Assembly: GCA_963824225.1 (NCBI GenBank)
Contig: CAWGOF010000003.1
Span: 1,860,001 to 1,924,000 of the forward strand
Direction of reading: 5' to 3'
Length of the DNA stretch: 64,000 bases
DNA from: CAWGOF01 sp963824225
GTDB lineage: Bacteria > Acidobacteriota > Polarisedimenticolia > Polarisedimenticolales > Polarisedimenticolaceae
This document shows positions 52,275 to 61,919 of the stretch, one piece after another. Each line of letters starts with the position of its first letter. Position 1 is the stretch's first letter. The notes under the pieces were generated by a model. It saw nothing but the letters and a program-made list of their open reading frames with translations, searched no databases and had not been told where the DNA came from. Both the position numbers and the translations under genes were made by a program.

Positions 52275-53776
52275 GACGCGGGCTCCGCGTCGGGCGTCGT
52301 AGTGGCGGACCCGGTGGTCGTCACCGCGTCTTCGCTCGTCGGGCGAGCCTCCTCCAGCTCCGCACCGTCGAGCAGCACCTCGGGACCGCACGTCACGGCC
52401 ACGGGCGTCGGCCACTCGAAGCTCTCGCCCGGCTCGCCACGACGGCCCGTCGCTTCGAGATCGACCTCCTCACGCGTCCCGTCCTTGCGCGTCAGGATCA
52501 CCCGTCCGCCCTCGCCGTGCAGCGAGATCCCTTCCCCTCCGACGCGGCCCGCAAGGTAGAACGCCTGCCGCGGGATCCCGTCCCGCGCCAGGTCCGCAGC
52601 GTTTGCGGCCACGCGCTCGGCGAGCGCCTTCTGCACCTCGGGTGCGGCCTCGAAGTACCGATCCGCAGGGACGAGATTCTCGATCCCCTGATTCGGTCGC
52701 TGGAAGTTGTAGGAATCGATGAAGAGCCCGACGCGACGCCGTGCGTCTTCGATCGACGAAAACACCGCCCCCTCGACGCACTCCCGCCACAGCGTGCCCC
52801 AGAAACGCTCGGTCTTCCCCAGCGTCTGCGGATGGCGCGGTCGCGACACGACGTGCCGGATCCCGCGCCGCTCGAGCAGCTTCGTGAACGCGCTCTTCCC
52901 GCGCCAGGTCACGTACTGCGGCCCGTTGTCCGTCAGCACCTCCTCGGGCGCACCGAAGTTGCGGATCCCGGCCTCGAGCACCTCCCGCACGAGCGCACCC
53001 GACGCCGTCGCGTGCAGCCCATAGCCCACGACGAAGCGCGAGTGGTCGTCGAGAAACACGACCAGGTGCACCCGCCGATTCTCGCGCTTGAGCAGGAAGG
53101 TGAAAAGGTCCGTCTGCCACAGCTGGTTCGGCTTCGCCCGCTCGAAGCTGCGCGGCTCGGCCGGGTGCGGCCGCGTCTGAAGCTCGGCCGCCTCGTACCC
53201 CTCTTCCTCGAGCACGCGCAGGATCGCACCGGCCGACGCCGCGAAGCCCTCGCCCCGCAACAGCATCGCGTGGATCCGCTCCGAGCCCCAGTCGGGATGG
53301 GTCTCCTTCATCAGCAGGATCGCGCGCCGCGTCGCCTCGGGAAGCTTGCTCCCCTTCGGCATCCCACGCGGATGGTCCGACAGCCCCTCGGGCCCCAGGG
53401 CATCGAACCGCCGACGCCACGCATTCAGCGTGTGCGGCGAAACCTGCACGATCTTCGAAAACTCGGAAGCCGGAAGCGCCGACCGCTTCCACGCGTCGAG
53501 CACCAGAAACCGCTCCTCCGCCGTCAGCGTCGACCGCGTCTCCGGCTCCGGCGCTCGACGAATCGGTGCCTTCCGCCGCACCTTCAGGCGGCGGACTGGC
53601 GGCGCTCCCGCCTCGCCGTCAGCGACCCCGCCGCCCGCGTCGGCTCCCTCACCGCGGGCACTTCCCACGCCAATCGGACCAGCCGATTCCTCGATCCCGT
53701 CCGACGATCCGTTTCGACATCCCGTCCTCCCACTCGCGGCCTCCCGGCCGCTCGAAGAAGGAGGGAATTCCTCCAC
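52271..53776 (-). CDS. DDE (rve, IS481-like) transposase 1
   Basis: Up to 501 residues from GTG 53776, but the first 75 are low-complexity and the start is probably internal. HTH region LTAEERFLVLDAWKRSALPA and VSPHTLNAWRRRFDALGPEG, then the DDE core: WQTDLFTFLLK, VLTDNGPQYVTW and GKTERFWGTLWREC. The triad is intact. The C-terminal 100 residues form a beta-rich tail (GISLHGEGGRVILTRKDGTR). Confidence 0.85.
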   Translation of the reverse strand: MEEFPPSSSGREAASGRTGCRNGSSDGIEESAGPIGVGSARGEGADAGGGVADGEAGAPPVRRLKVRRKAPIRRAPEPETRSTLTAEERFLVLDAWKRSALPASEFSKIVQVSPHTLNAWRRRFDALGPEGLSDHPRGMPKGSKLPEATRRAILLMKETHPDWGSERIHAMLLRGEGFAASAGAILRVLEEEGYEAAELQTRPHPAEPRSFERAKPNQLWQTDLFTFLLKRENRRVHLVVFLDDHSRFVVGYGLHATASGALVREVLEAGIRNFGAPEEVLTDNGPQYVTWRGKSAFTKLLERRGIRHVVSRPRHPQTLGKTERFWGTLWRECVEGAVFSSIEDARRRVGLFIDSYNFQRPNQGIENLVPADRYFEAAPEVQKALAERVAANAADLARDGIPRQAFYLAGRVGGEGISLHGEGGRVILTRKDGTREEVDLEATGRRGEPGESFEWPTPVAVTCGPEVLLDGAELEEARPTSEDAVTTTGSATTTPDAEPAS

Positions 53777-53835
53777 CGATTTACTGCATCATGTCAGGAA
53801 AGATTTCGGGAAGCAGGACATGCGGTTCCGGAGCA

Positions 53836-53943
53836 TGAGCCGCGCCGAGGCCCACCACTGGCGGCACCGGATCGTGGCCAGGAAGAGGTTCCTCGAGCTG
53901 TCCTGCAAAAGAAGCTTCCCACTGACGACTCGAATTGCGCTAT
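53836..53943 (+). repeat. DEWRRRI-like repeat, copy B (degenerate)
   Basis: Reads SMSRAEAHHWRHRIVARKRF then LELSCKRSF to a stop. The EA-x-x-W-R-x-R-I-V-A-R core matches copies at 32684, 54862 and 58194. No upstream gene body is left. Confidence 0.4.
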
Positions 53944-53996
53944 AAGGGCGCCACGGGTTTCGGGCCGGCACACGCTACGGGTCGCGGGAGGGGATA

Positions 53997-54250
53997 TGGA
54001 ACAACTGCCGCTCGTTTTGTCTTGTCTACTGGCGCTGTCGGGTTCAATCGCTGCCGCCGCCGAGCTCGAGGTCCACTTCGTCGACGTGGGGCAGGGCGAG
54101 TGCAGGCTGATCTCCTGTCCCAACGGAAACCGGATTCTCATCGACTGCGGTAGCCCCTTCAACGGCACGAACCCGAACGCAACCCAGTACGTGCGCGACC
54201 GGCTAGACGGCCATCTCGATGACCTTGGTTATCACCCATCCCGGGGCTTT
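53997..54250 (+). pseudogene. ComEC-like metallo-beta-lactamase-fold relic
   Basis: ATG 53997 has GGGAGGGG upstream and a signal peptide (LPLVLSCLLALSGSIAAA). It continues ELEVHFVDVGQGECRLISCP and NRILIDCGSPFNG, the first strands of ComEC/Rec2-type MBL-fold hydrolases. Near 54218 the frame shifts (HLDD then LVITHPGA in another frame), and the metal-binding HxHxDH part is missing. A truncated pseudogene. Confidence 0.6.
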
Positions 54251-54296
54251 ACTGGAAGGCAACGAGCGGGGCATAGCCCAGAAAGGAAGGTGCGTA

Positions 54297-54581
54297 ATGC
54301 CTGTCACTTTTGCTTATGAGTACATGGGGATCACTACCGTGCGCCCCGGCGAAACGGTGGAGATGGGGTGGGAGCTCTTCCCTGGGGAGTTCCCCCCATT
54401 GATTGACCACAGCTTTTTTTCCGTCGGGGGCCCAGGTGGTTATAGGACATTCTTGGACGTCCACCCGACAGTCGTGGAGGGGCCAGAGCCCGGACCGCGG
54501 GCGTTCTTCTACAGCGTCCAGAATCCCAATCCGGGTTATGCCTTCATGTTCACGGACTTCATATTCCCCAAGAGGGGATGA
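54297..54581 (+). CDS. Small hypothetical protein
   Basis: 94 residues from ATG 54297 with AAGGAAGG upstream. MPVTFAYEYMGITTVRPGET and the aromatic, Gly-rich remainder suggest a small beta-sandwich. No signal or membrane segment. Followed after 13 bp by another small gene, so probably a two-gene unit. No family recognised. Confidence 0.45.
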   Translation: MPVTFAYEYMGITTVRPGETVEMGWELFPGEFPPLIDHSFFSVGGPGGYRTFLDVHPTVVEGPEPGPRAFFYSVQNPNPGYAFMFTDFIFPKRG

Positions 54582-54594
54582 ATCGAGGTGCACA

Positions 54595-54837
54595 ATGAAA
54601 GTTCACATACTCCACGATGACGCAGGGAACATCTGCGCTGCCTTCCTTCCTGCCGGAACGAGGGGCTTTCGGCTGCGACCCGGGCCGGATCGATTCGCTG
54701 CGGAGATCGATATTCCCCAGATTCCAGATGACGTCTCACCCGAGAATCGAAAGGAAGTCGTGAAGGTGTTGAACCAAATGCTGACCACTTCGAGAATCGT
54801 ATTGGGAAGGTTGGTCGGAGGAGGCAACCGGACCTGA
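54595..54837 (+). CDS. Small hypothetical protein
   Basis: 80 residues from ATG 54595 (GAGG upstream). MKVHILHDDAGNICAAFLPA opens a two-strand beta unit of the type seen in many small bacterial proteins, ending in a helix (NRKEVVKVLNQMLTTSRIVL). No family recognised. Same orientation as, and close behind, the gene at 54297. Confidence 0.5.
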   Translation: MKVHILHDDAGNICAAFLPAGTRGFRLRPGPDRFAAEIDIPQIPDDVSPENRKEVVKVLNQMLTTSRIVLGRLVGGGNRT

Positions 54838-54861
54838 AAGCGGGCGCTCAACACAGGGCGT

Positions 54862-54996
54862 CCGGTTGATGCCACGCTGGCTCAGCTGACCGCCGACGAG
54901 ATCGCCGAGGCGCACTGGTTCGTTGAGGTGTGCGAGCGGTTCGGCACGATGCGGTCGGCCGAGGCAGATGAGTGGCGGCGGCGGATTGTAGCCTGA
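54862..54996 (+). repeat. DEWRRRI decaying-ORF repeat, copy C
   Basis: Reads VDATLAQLTADEIAEAHWFV, then EVCERFGTMRSAEADEWRRR and IVA-stop. Partner of copy A (32684-32826), with GAGCGGTTCGGCACGATGCG identical at the DNA level. No start or RBS. The rest of 54838-55126 is empty. Confidence 0.55.
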
Positions 54997-55126
54997 TCCG
55001 GCTCGCGAAATGCCTCGGGTCCGAGGCGCGCCTACCCCGCTGAGTGAATCCGCACGTTGTCCCCTGGAGGCCAACAGTCCGTGGCCGCGTTCTCCGCCGC
55101 ACGAGATCGCTGGCGCACTTCACCTA

Positions 55127-55516
55127 TCACTTGTCGCCCTCCAATTCGTACTTGAAGGGCGTGTGCAGCCGACGCTTCTTCGGATCCTTCATCCAACCCC
55201 AGCTGATCGGAGCGCCGCGCTTCAGCATCTTCGGGTGGAACTCCAGAAACCGCCACGCCTTCTCCCCGAGACGCTCGCTCTCGTGCACCTCGACGTCACC
55301 CACGAACAGCGCAGGGCCGTAATCGCGCACCGGAATCGGACCGTCGGTCTCGACGAGAAACTCGATCGCCTGCTTGAACCGAGAGAGCGACGACTTGAAG
55401 TGCTCGAGTTGCGGTGGCTCGAACGCGATCAGCCGAATGCGCATTTTCAGGATACGAGGCAAATCGATCGGGAAGGGGGGGCGTTGCGCGATGGGCGAGC
55501 CGGAATCGGTGGACAT
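55127..55516 (-). CDS. Hypothetical protein downstream of hydrolase
   Basis: 129 residues. MRIRLIAFEPPQLEHFKSSL and VHESERLGEKAWRFLEFHPK show mixed alpha/beta content, and the C-terminus is basic. No signal. It starts 15 bp after the alpha/beta-hydrolase gene ends, so the two are co-transcribed. Family not recognised. Confidence 0.55.
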   Translation of the reverse strand: MSTDSGSPIAQRPPFPIDLPRILKMRIRLIAFEPPQLEHFKSSLSRFKQAIEFLVETDGPIPVRDYGPALFVGDVEVHESERLGEKAWRFLEFHPKMLKRGAPISWGWMKDPKKRRLHTPFKYELEGDK

Positions 55517-55531
55517 GGCGATCTCCCCTTT

Positions 55532-58078
55532 TTAGCTGGCAACGATTTGCAGGTCATCGAACGCCAACGCACGCTCGTCGTTCCTGTCGCAGTGCAGCAG
55601 GATGGCAGTTATGGACGTCAAGTCCAGTTGACGGTTGACGGCGAAGCAGCCGGACTTGAAGCGCACAGTCTCGAGCATGGTCTTCATCGTGACAGAATTG
55701 CGCGGAAACGGCCTCGGCAGGCCCCCGACGTCGTCGGAGTCGATCCAGGCCTCCGTACCGTTGGAATCGCGAAGTCCGAGACGAAAACCGGTCGCGGGCG
55801 CGCTGGTCGGCCGGCCTTCGAAGACTTCGGCAACCCGCACCCAGATTTCCGCCTTGGTCAGATCCCGGCTCCCGGCGAGGTCCTGCACGAAGAGGCGTCC
55901 GTTGCCGCCCGGCCGCGCCACCATTCCCACGCTGTCTCCGTAGAACGATCCGTTGTACGTGCCGCCGCCTTGGTGAAACTGGAACTCGTCCGTGCTCAAT
56001 CCACCCTGTTGCTGCGTCATCCCACCGAGCGAGTTCATACCGATCCCATTGGCGTCCTCATGGTTGTCCACGGTGGTAGCATCGATTTGCTGGAACGACA
56101 AGTGGACGTGTTGGGTGGCGACACCCGCAGGCAACAGCTTCCTCGACAGATAATCCACCGTCGCGTGCCCGAGGAGCGTCGCTCGATAGAAAGCACAGCC
56201 GTAGCTCGTCAGCACCCGTTCGTGGTCCCAACGGCTCAAGACGGACGGTGTCGGTGCCGCGCTCGGCCAGGTGCTGTCGTCGTCCAGCCACTGGCGGTTG
56301 TAGAATTGGTGATTCGTGAAGTGCACGTAGAGTTGTGACTTGAAGGGCGACGGCACCGCGCGGTCGTAGTAGATCGCGCCATCGTTTTGCCACACGTCGC
56401 CATCCGCGGCGGGCAGTATCGTCATGAACGCATAGTCTCTCGGGGTTTTGGTCGTCGCGCCTCCTTCGGTCGGTGCGAGCGCAATCACCGACCGAATCGC
56501 CACACCGGGCAGGCCGATCACCTCGGGAACCAAAACCACTGCCTCACCACCCTGCGAGTGTCCCATGAGGCCGACACGTGAGAAGTCAATGTGCCCGAAC
56601 AGGACCGATGCAGGATCGACATCGAGTTGTTGCATCACACCGATCGCGCCCAAGATCAGATCAGCGCGCTTTTGAATGATGGCGACGCTGTAGCTCATTC
56701 CGTTTTGCGCATTGCAGTCCACGGAGACCGCGACGATGCCCATCCTCGCAAGATCGGATTGAAAGAATTCGTAACCCAGGTAGTTCGGGACGCCGGGATC
56801 ATGATTCCCATGCGCCATGACGACCAGCGGAACTCTCCCGAGTCCGGCTAAGCGTCCGTGAAACGGCTGGCTCGAGCCATCGTCCGCCGCGGGATAATAG
56901 ACTCGTCCCTTGTTCGGTCCATTGGCAAAGTCGATGACGCCGACGGGGAACAGATCGAGCGCCGATGGGTCGCCGACGACAGGCGGGTCCACGCAGGGCA
57001 CCGTGATTCGCAGGGCGCGCTGGCCTCGGCAGCCTTGGAGATCCTGCGCTGCGATCACCGTATCTCCGAATTGAATCGTTCGGTTCAGTAGCACGATGGG
57101 CCCACCACCCTTCCCGACCTGCGCACCGTTCAGCCAAACGCTGAGGATGGCACCGGGCGCGTATTGGGTGAACACGACGACGGTGTCGCCGCCTTGAATC
57201 GGCCCCACCTGTGGTGCCGGCAGATTCGAGCATTGGTCGATAGTGCCGGTGCCGGTTCCGCTCGGAGGATCACCGGGACACATCGCCTGGAAGGCTTCCA
57301 TCACTTCACCGGCCGAAAACTCCGGCGCGAAGCTGCCGAGGCGGATGGAGCCTCCCCAGCAACCCCATGTGCCTAGTACGGCACCCCCACGCTTGACCGT
57401 CACCTTCGCGCCGTTGGCGATGTTCGAGACTTCGAGTTGAGTCCCACCGGCGTATTGTGGTGCGATGACGGGCGTCGGTAGAGGTGAGGGTGGCGTACCG
57501 GTGGTATGCTCGGTCGACGGCGGGCTTGGATCGTTGCACAACTCGAACCAAGCGCGCACCTTGTCGGCGATCCCGAACGCCGGTGCGACATTGACCCCTT
57601 GCGGATTCCCGCAGCCATTGACGCGGCCGATTTCCGCGGCATTCGCGGTCAGCCAGACATTGCCGCCGACAAGCAGGTTGCCGACTCCGGTGCGAATACC
57701 GCATTCGTAGAGCGGCAACGGGAAGACCTCGGGGCGAGGAGGTCCGGCTGGGAAGTCCGCCGTGTGGTCGCGCACGATCACCTGTGGCGACCAACCACTG
57801 ACAGCTGTCCCAAGGCTCTGTCGGGCCCTTAGTACGTCGTTCGCCACGAGGGCGGCAGGCACGCCGATCGTGATGCCGTAGGGCACCGTGGTTTGGACGA
57901 CCGCGTTGGCGATGGGCGCGCCGTTCACCTCAACGTCGATCGTCGCGCCCACCACCCCGCCCAACACAACGACAGCAGTGGCGCACTGATAGAGGGGTTC
58001 CGCGATGATCGGCGGAGAGATTAGCTTCGGATCATCATCTACACCGGCCTCCCGGCGACTGATTTCCTGCTGACTCAT
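55532..58078 (-). CDS. Multidomain alpha/beta hydrolase with Ig-like repeats
   Basis: 848 residues. The first 380 are beta-sandwich repeats with paired cysteines (PLYQCATAVVVLGGVVGATI, PLYECGIRTGVGNLLVGGNV, VTVKRGGAVLGTWGCWGGSI). Then comes an alpha/beta-hydrolase domain of PET-hydrolase/chlorophyllase type: VVMAHGNHDPGV oxyanion region, GLMGHSQGGEAVVL nucleophile Ser (about 500). A C-terminal carbohydrate-binding-like sandwich (about 690-848) follows. No classical signal; the N-terminus begins MSQQEISRREAG. Probably an esterase acting on a large substrate. Confidence 0.7.
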   Translation of the reverse strand: MSQQEISRREAGVDDDPKLISPPIIAEPLYQCATAVVVLGGVVGATIDVEVNGAPIANAVVQTTVPYGITIGVPAALVANDVLRARQSLGTAVSGWSPQVIVRDHTADFPAGPPRPEVFPLPLYECGIRTGVGNLLVGGNVWLTANAAEIGRVNGCGNPQGVNVAPAFGIADKVRAWFELCNDPSPPSTEHTTGTPPSPLPTPVIAPQYAGGTQLEVSNIANGAKVTVKRGGAVLGTWGCWGGSIRLGSFAPEFSAGEVMEAFQAMCPGDPPSGTGTGTIDQCSNLPAPQVGPIQGGDTVVVFTQYAPGAILSVWLNGAQVGKGGGPIVLLNRTIQFGDTVIAAQDLQGCRGQRALRITVPCVDPPVVGDPSALDLFPVGVIDFANGPNKGRVYYPAADDGSSQPFHGRLAGLGRVPLVVMAHGNHDPGVPNYLGYEFFQSDLARMGIVAVSVDCNAQNGMSYSVAIIQKRADLILGAIGVMQQLDVDPASVLFGHIDFSRVGLMGHSQGGEAVVLVPEVIGLPGVAIRSVIALAPTEGGATTKTPRDYAFMTILPAADGDVWQNDGAIYYDRAVPSPFKSQLYVHFTNHQFYNRQWLDDDSTWPSAAPTPSVLSRWDHERVLTSYGCAFYRATLLGHATVDYLSRKLLPAGVATQHVHLSFQQIDATTVDNHEDANGIGMNSLGGMTQQQGGLSTDEFQFHQGGGTYNGSFYGDSVGMVARPGGNGRLFVQDLAGSRDLTKAEIWVRVAEVFEGRPTSAPATGFRLGLRDSNGTEAWIDSDDVGGLPRPFPRNSVTMKTMLETVRFKSGCFAVNRQLDLTSITAILLHCDRNDERALAFDDLQIVAS

Positions 58079-58729
58079 CGATGACTCCTTGCACGCGGCC
58101 TCATGCGCAGATCAGATCCAACGCGCGTCGCTGCTCTTCGCCCAGATTCTGCATCCCCAACCAACTGTCGGACCCAACCGGAGGATTCCCGGGAGCGGTG
58201 GCCGACGAGTGGCGGCGGCGGATCGTGGCGAGAAGGGCGTTCATGAGCATGGCGGGCGATGGTCTCCAGTGCTCATAGCCGCCTGACGTCGACGATGTGT
58301 GTCAGGCGACGTCCCGACGCACGGCGGAAGCGAAGATGCGCCGCGCGGTATTCCTGCCGAAGTGGGACTGGGCCGATGTCGTGCGCCTGGGTGTGGCGGT
58401 GTTGACGTTCGCATGTCACCTTGCGGCCAAACGCCACGTGCTCCACGGGCATGGAGCACCGACCTTGTCCGCGATATGGATCCGCCGCCTGTATGTAGTT
58501 CGTTCCGTATCGGCCATGGTGTTGGTTGGGTCGTCCCTCGTGTCCCTTTCGCGGTATTTCGAACCGGGCGAAGTGGCGGCGTTCCTCCTTCGACTGGCGG
58601 CGAACTCGCTGCGGTTCTTCCAGGAGCTCGGTTCCATGCGGTCTTTCCAGGCTTGATCTTACCGAATGGTCGTACTCGATCGTTCCTTGATACAGGACCG
58701 GTGAGGCAAGGGCGTCGCGAACAGCCTCC
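58079..58729. other. Intergenic with DEWRRRI repeat copy D
   Basis: At 58194-58250 the plus strand reads ADEWRRRIVARRAFMSMAG, the fourth copy of the DEWRRRI tail. Elsewhere both strands carry only short frames without RBS or motif, so I see no gene. Confidence 0.4.
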
Positions 58730-59509
58730 TCACAGCGGACACGGTGTTGTGGGATTACCCGGTGGACACGTGATGACGGAACCAATGCAATAGGAGCCGG
58801 AGCTGTTGCAGTCGACCGGGCAACCTCCGACGCAGCCAGTGCAGGGGGCAGTGGCGGAGGGGCATTCCACGGGTGGTCCCAGTGAGCTACATGTCAGGCC
58901 ACGCTGTGCAGCGAGACCGGTCGCGCACAGATTCGCTTTCGAGCCGTTAGTCGCACGGACTCGGAATACCAAGCACGGGTGCTCATAGCTCGGCTGGCAA
59001 TTCAGCTTGACCGCAAAGCATTTAGGCCCCCCACAGCCCGGCGGCGGTGGAGGCGCCGTCACGGTGGTCGTAAAGGACGCGTTGTTGTTACTCACATTGG
59101 GATCAGCAGTGACCGCCTGCACTGACACTGAGTTCGTCAGGGTCGCCGCAGACAACGGTGCCTTTCCGTTGATCGTGATGCTGGGCTGAGCGCCGACAGA
59201 GGCGCTAGGTCGCGTGCACGCTAGCACTCCGCTGGCCAACGAGCAGCTCCAGCCGGATCCTGCAAACATCACAGCGGAAAGGCCAGCGGGCAAGGTGTCC
59301 TTCATTTCCACAGAATCGGCCGAGTCTGAGCCAGCGTTGTTCACATTGACTAGGTAACTCACAGCGGCCCCAGCCTCGACTGCAGCTGGGCCGGTCTTCG
59401 CGATTGAGAGATCGGCGGACGGGGGGAAAAGAACCGGCCACCAGAAATACCCTGTGATGATCAGGACCAGAATGATGATGACGAAGATTCCGAACCGCTT
59501 CTTCACCAT
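58730..59509 (-). CDS. Membrane-anchored DUF11-domain protein
   Basis: 259 residues. One N-terminal membrane helix (FGIFVIIILVLIITGYFWWP) anchors a DUF11/conserved-repeat beta-sandwich (ADLSIAKTGPAAVEAGAAVS to about 155). A Pro-rich linker and a Cys-rich C-terminal part of about 95 residues (KCFAVKLNCQPSYEHPCLVF, TGCVGGCPVDCNSSGSYC) follow. Likely exposed on the cell surface. Confidence 0.7.
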   Translation of the reverse strand: MVKKRFGIFVIIILVLIITGYFWWPVLFPPSADLSIAKTGPAAVEAGAAVSYLVNVNNAGSDSADSVEMKDTLPAGLSAVMFAGSGWSCSLASGVLACTRPSASVGAQPSITINGKAPLSAATLTNSVSVQAVTADPNVSNNNASFTTTVTAPPPPPGCGGPKCFAVKLNCQPSYEHPCLVFRVRATNGSKANLCATGLAAQRGLTCSSLGPPVECPSATAPCTGCVGGCPVDCNSSGSYCIGSVITCPPGNPTTPCPL

Positions 59510-59950
59510 GAGCGACCTCGCTGCTTGTCGGTTGCTGGGCTGTCAACGGTTGGCGAAAGCCTACCGCATGGCGCCTTTCTGTGGAACGACGCCATGCGGC
59601 GGACACTCGGCTTCGGCAAGCGGCATTCTGGGGGCGTTTGGGGGGCTTCCCGGGCGCTTGACCGGCATGCTGGCGGCACGTTTGGACGCAAAAACGCGCC
59701 TCGGGAGGCAGGTCGCAGGTCGCCTCGCAATGCCATCTCGTTGGAGACTCAAGCGTTACGGCGCTCGGCGGAACCGGCAGTCGCGGCACAACCCGTTCCC
59801 GACTGCCGCTTCCCGGGTCAAAACCGATCCCGAAACGACGACGATTGGGCAGATTCCGTTCCCGAAACGGGCTCGCCGGGCGAAATTCGATCCCGCGACG
59901 GGCCAACTCGGGACGATTCTGACCGCCCTCGCGTAGGGCGATCCGCAGCC
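59510..59950. other. Intergenic, no recognisable gene
   Basis: Repeated short GATCCCGAAACG / TTCCCGAAACG-like words (about 59820-59870) but no frame with RBS or motif. It marks the border between chromosomal-type genes and the phage genes to the right. Confidence 0.35.
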
Positions 59951-60277
59951 CTACTTCTTCGCCAGCTTCCTCGCGAAGCTGATCGCGGCCAGCATCCCCC
60001 TCTTCGCTTTCAGCGCCTTGACCCGCGCCTTCTGAACGGGCTTGAGCTGCCGCATGTAGCCGAGATACTGACCCTGTAGCTTCAGCGCTCGTCGGCGGCT
60101 CGGTGTGAGGCGGAGCTTCCGCTTCAAGGGCTTCACCGCCCGGGCCTTCGCTCTCGTCACGCTCGCGTCCGTCGCCGTGGCGAGTACGGTCACGAGCCGG
60201 CGCAGGTCGCCCTCGAGACGCCGCAAGGACCTGCGGATGGACTTGACCTGCTTCGCGAGCGGATTCGGCTTCGGCAT
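59951..60277 (-). CDS. Small very basic phage-side protein
   Basis: 108 residues from ATG 60277 (GGGGAAG upstream). MPKPNPLAKQVKSIRRSLRR and KARAVKPLKRKLRLTPSRRR show a strongly basic, Lys/Arg/Ala-rich, largely helical protein. It lies 38 bp after the terminase gene in the same direction. It may be a nucleoid- or scaffold-like phage protein. Family not recognised. Confidence 0.5.
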   Translation of the reverse strand: MPKPNPLAKQVKSIRRSLRRLEGDLRRLVTVLATATDASVTRAKARAVKPLKRKLRLTPSRRRALKLQGQYLGYMRQLKPVQKARVKALKAKRGMLAAISFARKLAKK

Positions 60278-60315
60278 TGGTCTTCCCCGGTAAGAGCGCC
60301 GGATGCTACCACGCT

Positions 60316-61919
60316 TCATGCGATCCACGGCCCGCCGTTCTCATTGACCCACTGCATGTACTGCATCAGCCCGCGCCAGTTCGTGTTCGTCGTTGCGGCC
60401 ATCCAGGCGTAGGTGAACCCCATCGAGAAGTGGTTCGTCCCGGTGCGGATGTAGCGGTACTTCTTGATCCCTGTCTCTTCGTCCTCGTCGAGCACCTTGG
60501 CGTCGCACGTCAAGTGCTGCGCGAACTCCTCGACCAGCCGGTCCCGTCGTGGCAGCACGAGTCGCTTCTCCCGCACGGCGGCCCGGGACATGTCGAGCGC
60601 CTCGGTACGGTTCACGACGACCTGCTGGGTGGCGGCGTCCCACTTCGGCGCGCCGCGCTGATTCTCGTTGAAGAACGACATGAACACCTTGCCCCGGTGC
60701 CGCTGGGCAAACTCCCGCGTGGCGTGCGTCTCGGGCAGTCCGTCGATGACGCACGTGCCGATCTGAAACCGCTCCATCAAAGCGTCGAGCTCGGCGAAGT
60801 CGTGGCACACCGCGAGATGCACGAGACGCTGCGGCGCATCGTCGGCCTCGCTGCGGAGGACCACAGCGTGGAGCGCCCGGCCCGTGTCCACGCCCATCGA
60901 GTACCAGGCTCGCTCCTTGGGCTCCGCGCGATCGAGCAGCGGCGTCTCCCCACAGAGCGCGAGCACGGTCGCGGCGTCGAGCCGGCGTTCGAGGTCCGCC
61001 CATGGGATTCCGATCTTGAGGTTGTAGAACCGGTCGGGGAACCGAGTGATGCGGTATTCCTCGAGGATCTCGCCGGGGTCGATCTTCGAGCTGAAGAGCT
61101 GCGAGATCCTGTAGCCGTGGATCGGCCTGCCAGGGAAGTCCGCGACCCATTCGCCCGCGGCCATGTCGAGCTCGGCCTCGCACTTCGGGCAGGCTCGGTA
61201 GTGGCCTCCCTCGGGCCGTGGAAGGATCACCCGGACTTGCTGGCCGAGCTTCGTCGGAAACTCCTTCTCCAGGGCCGTCCAGCCGCCGCAGCCTGAGCAC
61301 TTGACCGTCCAATGCCGCTGGTCCGAGCGCTGGTACACCTCGTCGATGCCGTAGTCGGGAAGCGACGGGTTCGACAGCTCGATGATCCGCTTGTAGTCCG
61401 AGTGGCCCAGGCGCTCTCGGGCCATCGCCTTCGACTCGGGCGGTGCCTCGTCCAGCTCGTCGAAGACGACCATGTCGACCGGGATCGACTTCATCCCTAC
61501 GGTCGACTGCATGCCGCGCAGATACAGGTAGGACGAGCCGATCCGTTTCAGCCCCGCCGTGTCCGTATCGCTCATCAGCTTCGACAGGAACGGATTCTCG
61601 GCGAGAAGCGGCGAGACCCGGGACTTCGAGAATTCGAGCACGTCGGTCTTGGTCGGAAAGTAGTAGCCGACGCTCAGGCCCATTGCACAGGCGTGGATGC
61701 TACGGAGCAGGGCCCAAGTCGTGCCGCCGATCTGAGCAGCCTTTGAGAGCACGACGTGCTGGGCCGTGTCGTCGTAGATCGCGCGCAGGTACTCGTGGCC
61801 GTCGAACGAGAACGGCCGGCCGTCAAGGCGCACGCGTCGTGAAGTCCAGACGGCCAACGGCTCGGCGATGGCCCGCGTCCCGGGTCGTGCCAGCTCACCC
61901 GCCCGGCCTCGCAGGTAGC
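60316..61919 (-). pseudogene. Phage terminase large subunit (GpA-type), split by IS
   Basis: The frame is open from 61919 (YLRGRAGELARPGTRAIAEP, LAVWTSRRVRLDGRPFSFDG) to a stop at 60316. SKAAQIGGTTWALL is the Walker A region, VVFDELDEAPP Walker B, and CSGCGG...CPKCEAE the zinc motif of GpA terminases. DTGRALHAVVL opens the nuclease domain. IS1182 insertion at CTAG (61920) cuts it a few codons after its likely start next to terS. The internal GTG/ATG starts might still give a protein lacking little. Confidence 0.8.

Larger units (their letters stand above)
50130..53776 (-). mobile_element. Four-gene element with two DDE transposases
   Basis: Four minus-strand genes are tightly coupled (GTGA overlap, 16-bp gap, ATGA overlap): transposase 1, HTH protein, OrfA-like HTH, transposase 2. 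The 53776 end is supported by the remnant at 600-757. The other end lies near 50130, where it truncates the Rhs gene; I could not define inverted repeats. It may be one composite element or two insertion sequences side by side. Confidence 0.6.

Noticed and set aside
54003..54319. Functional secreted ComEC-like hydrolase
   Set aside because: Frame shifts near 54218 and the metal-binding motif is absent, so it is called a relic.
58273..58785. Minus-strand frame of 170 codons before the DUF11 gene
   Set aside because: His/Arg-rich, no motif, no RBS; overlaps the DUF11 3' end.
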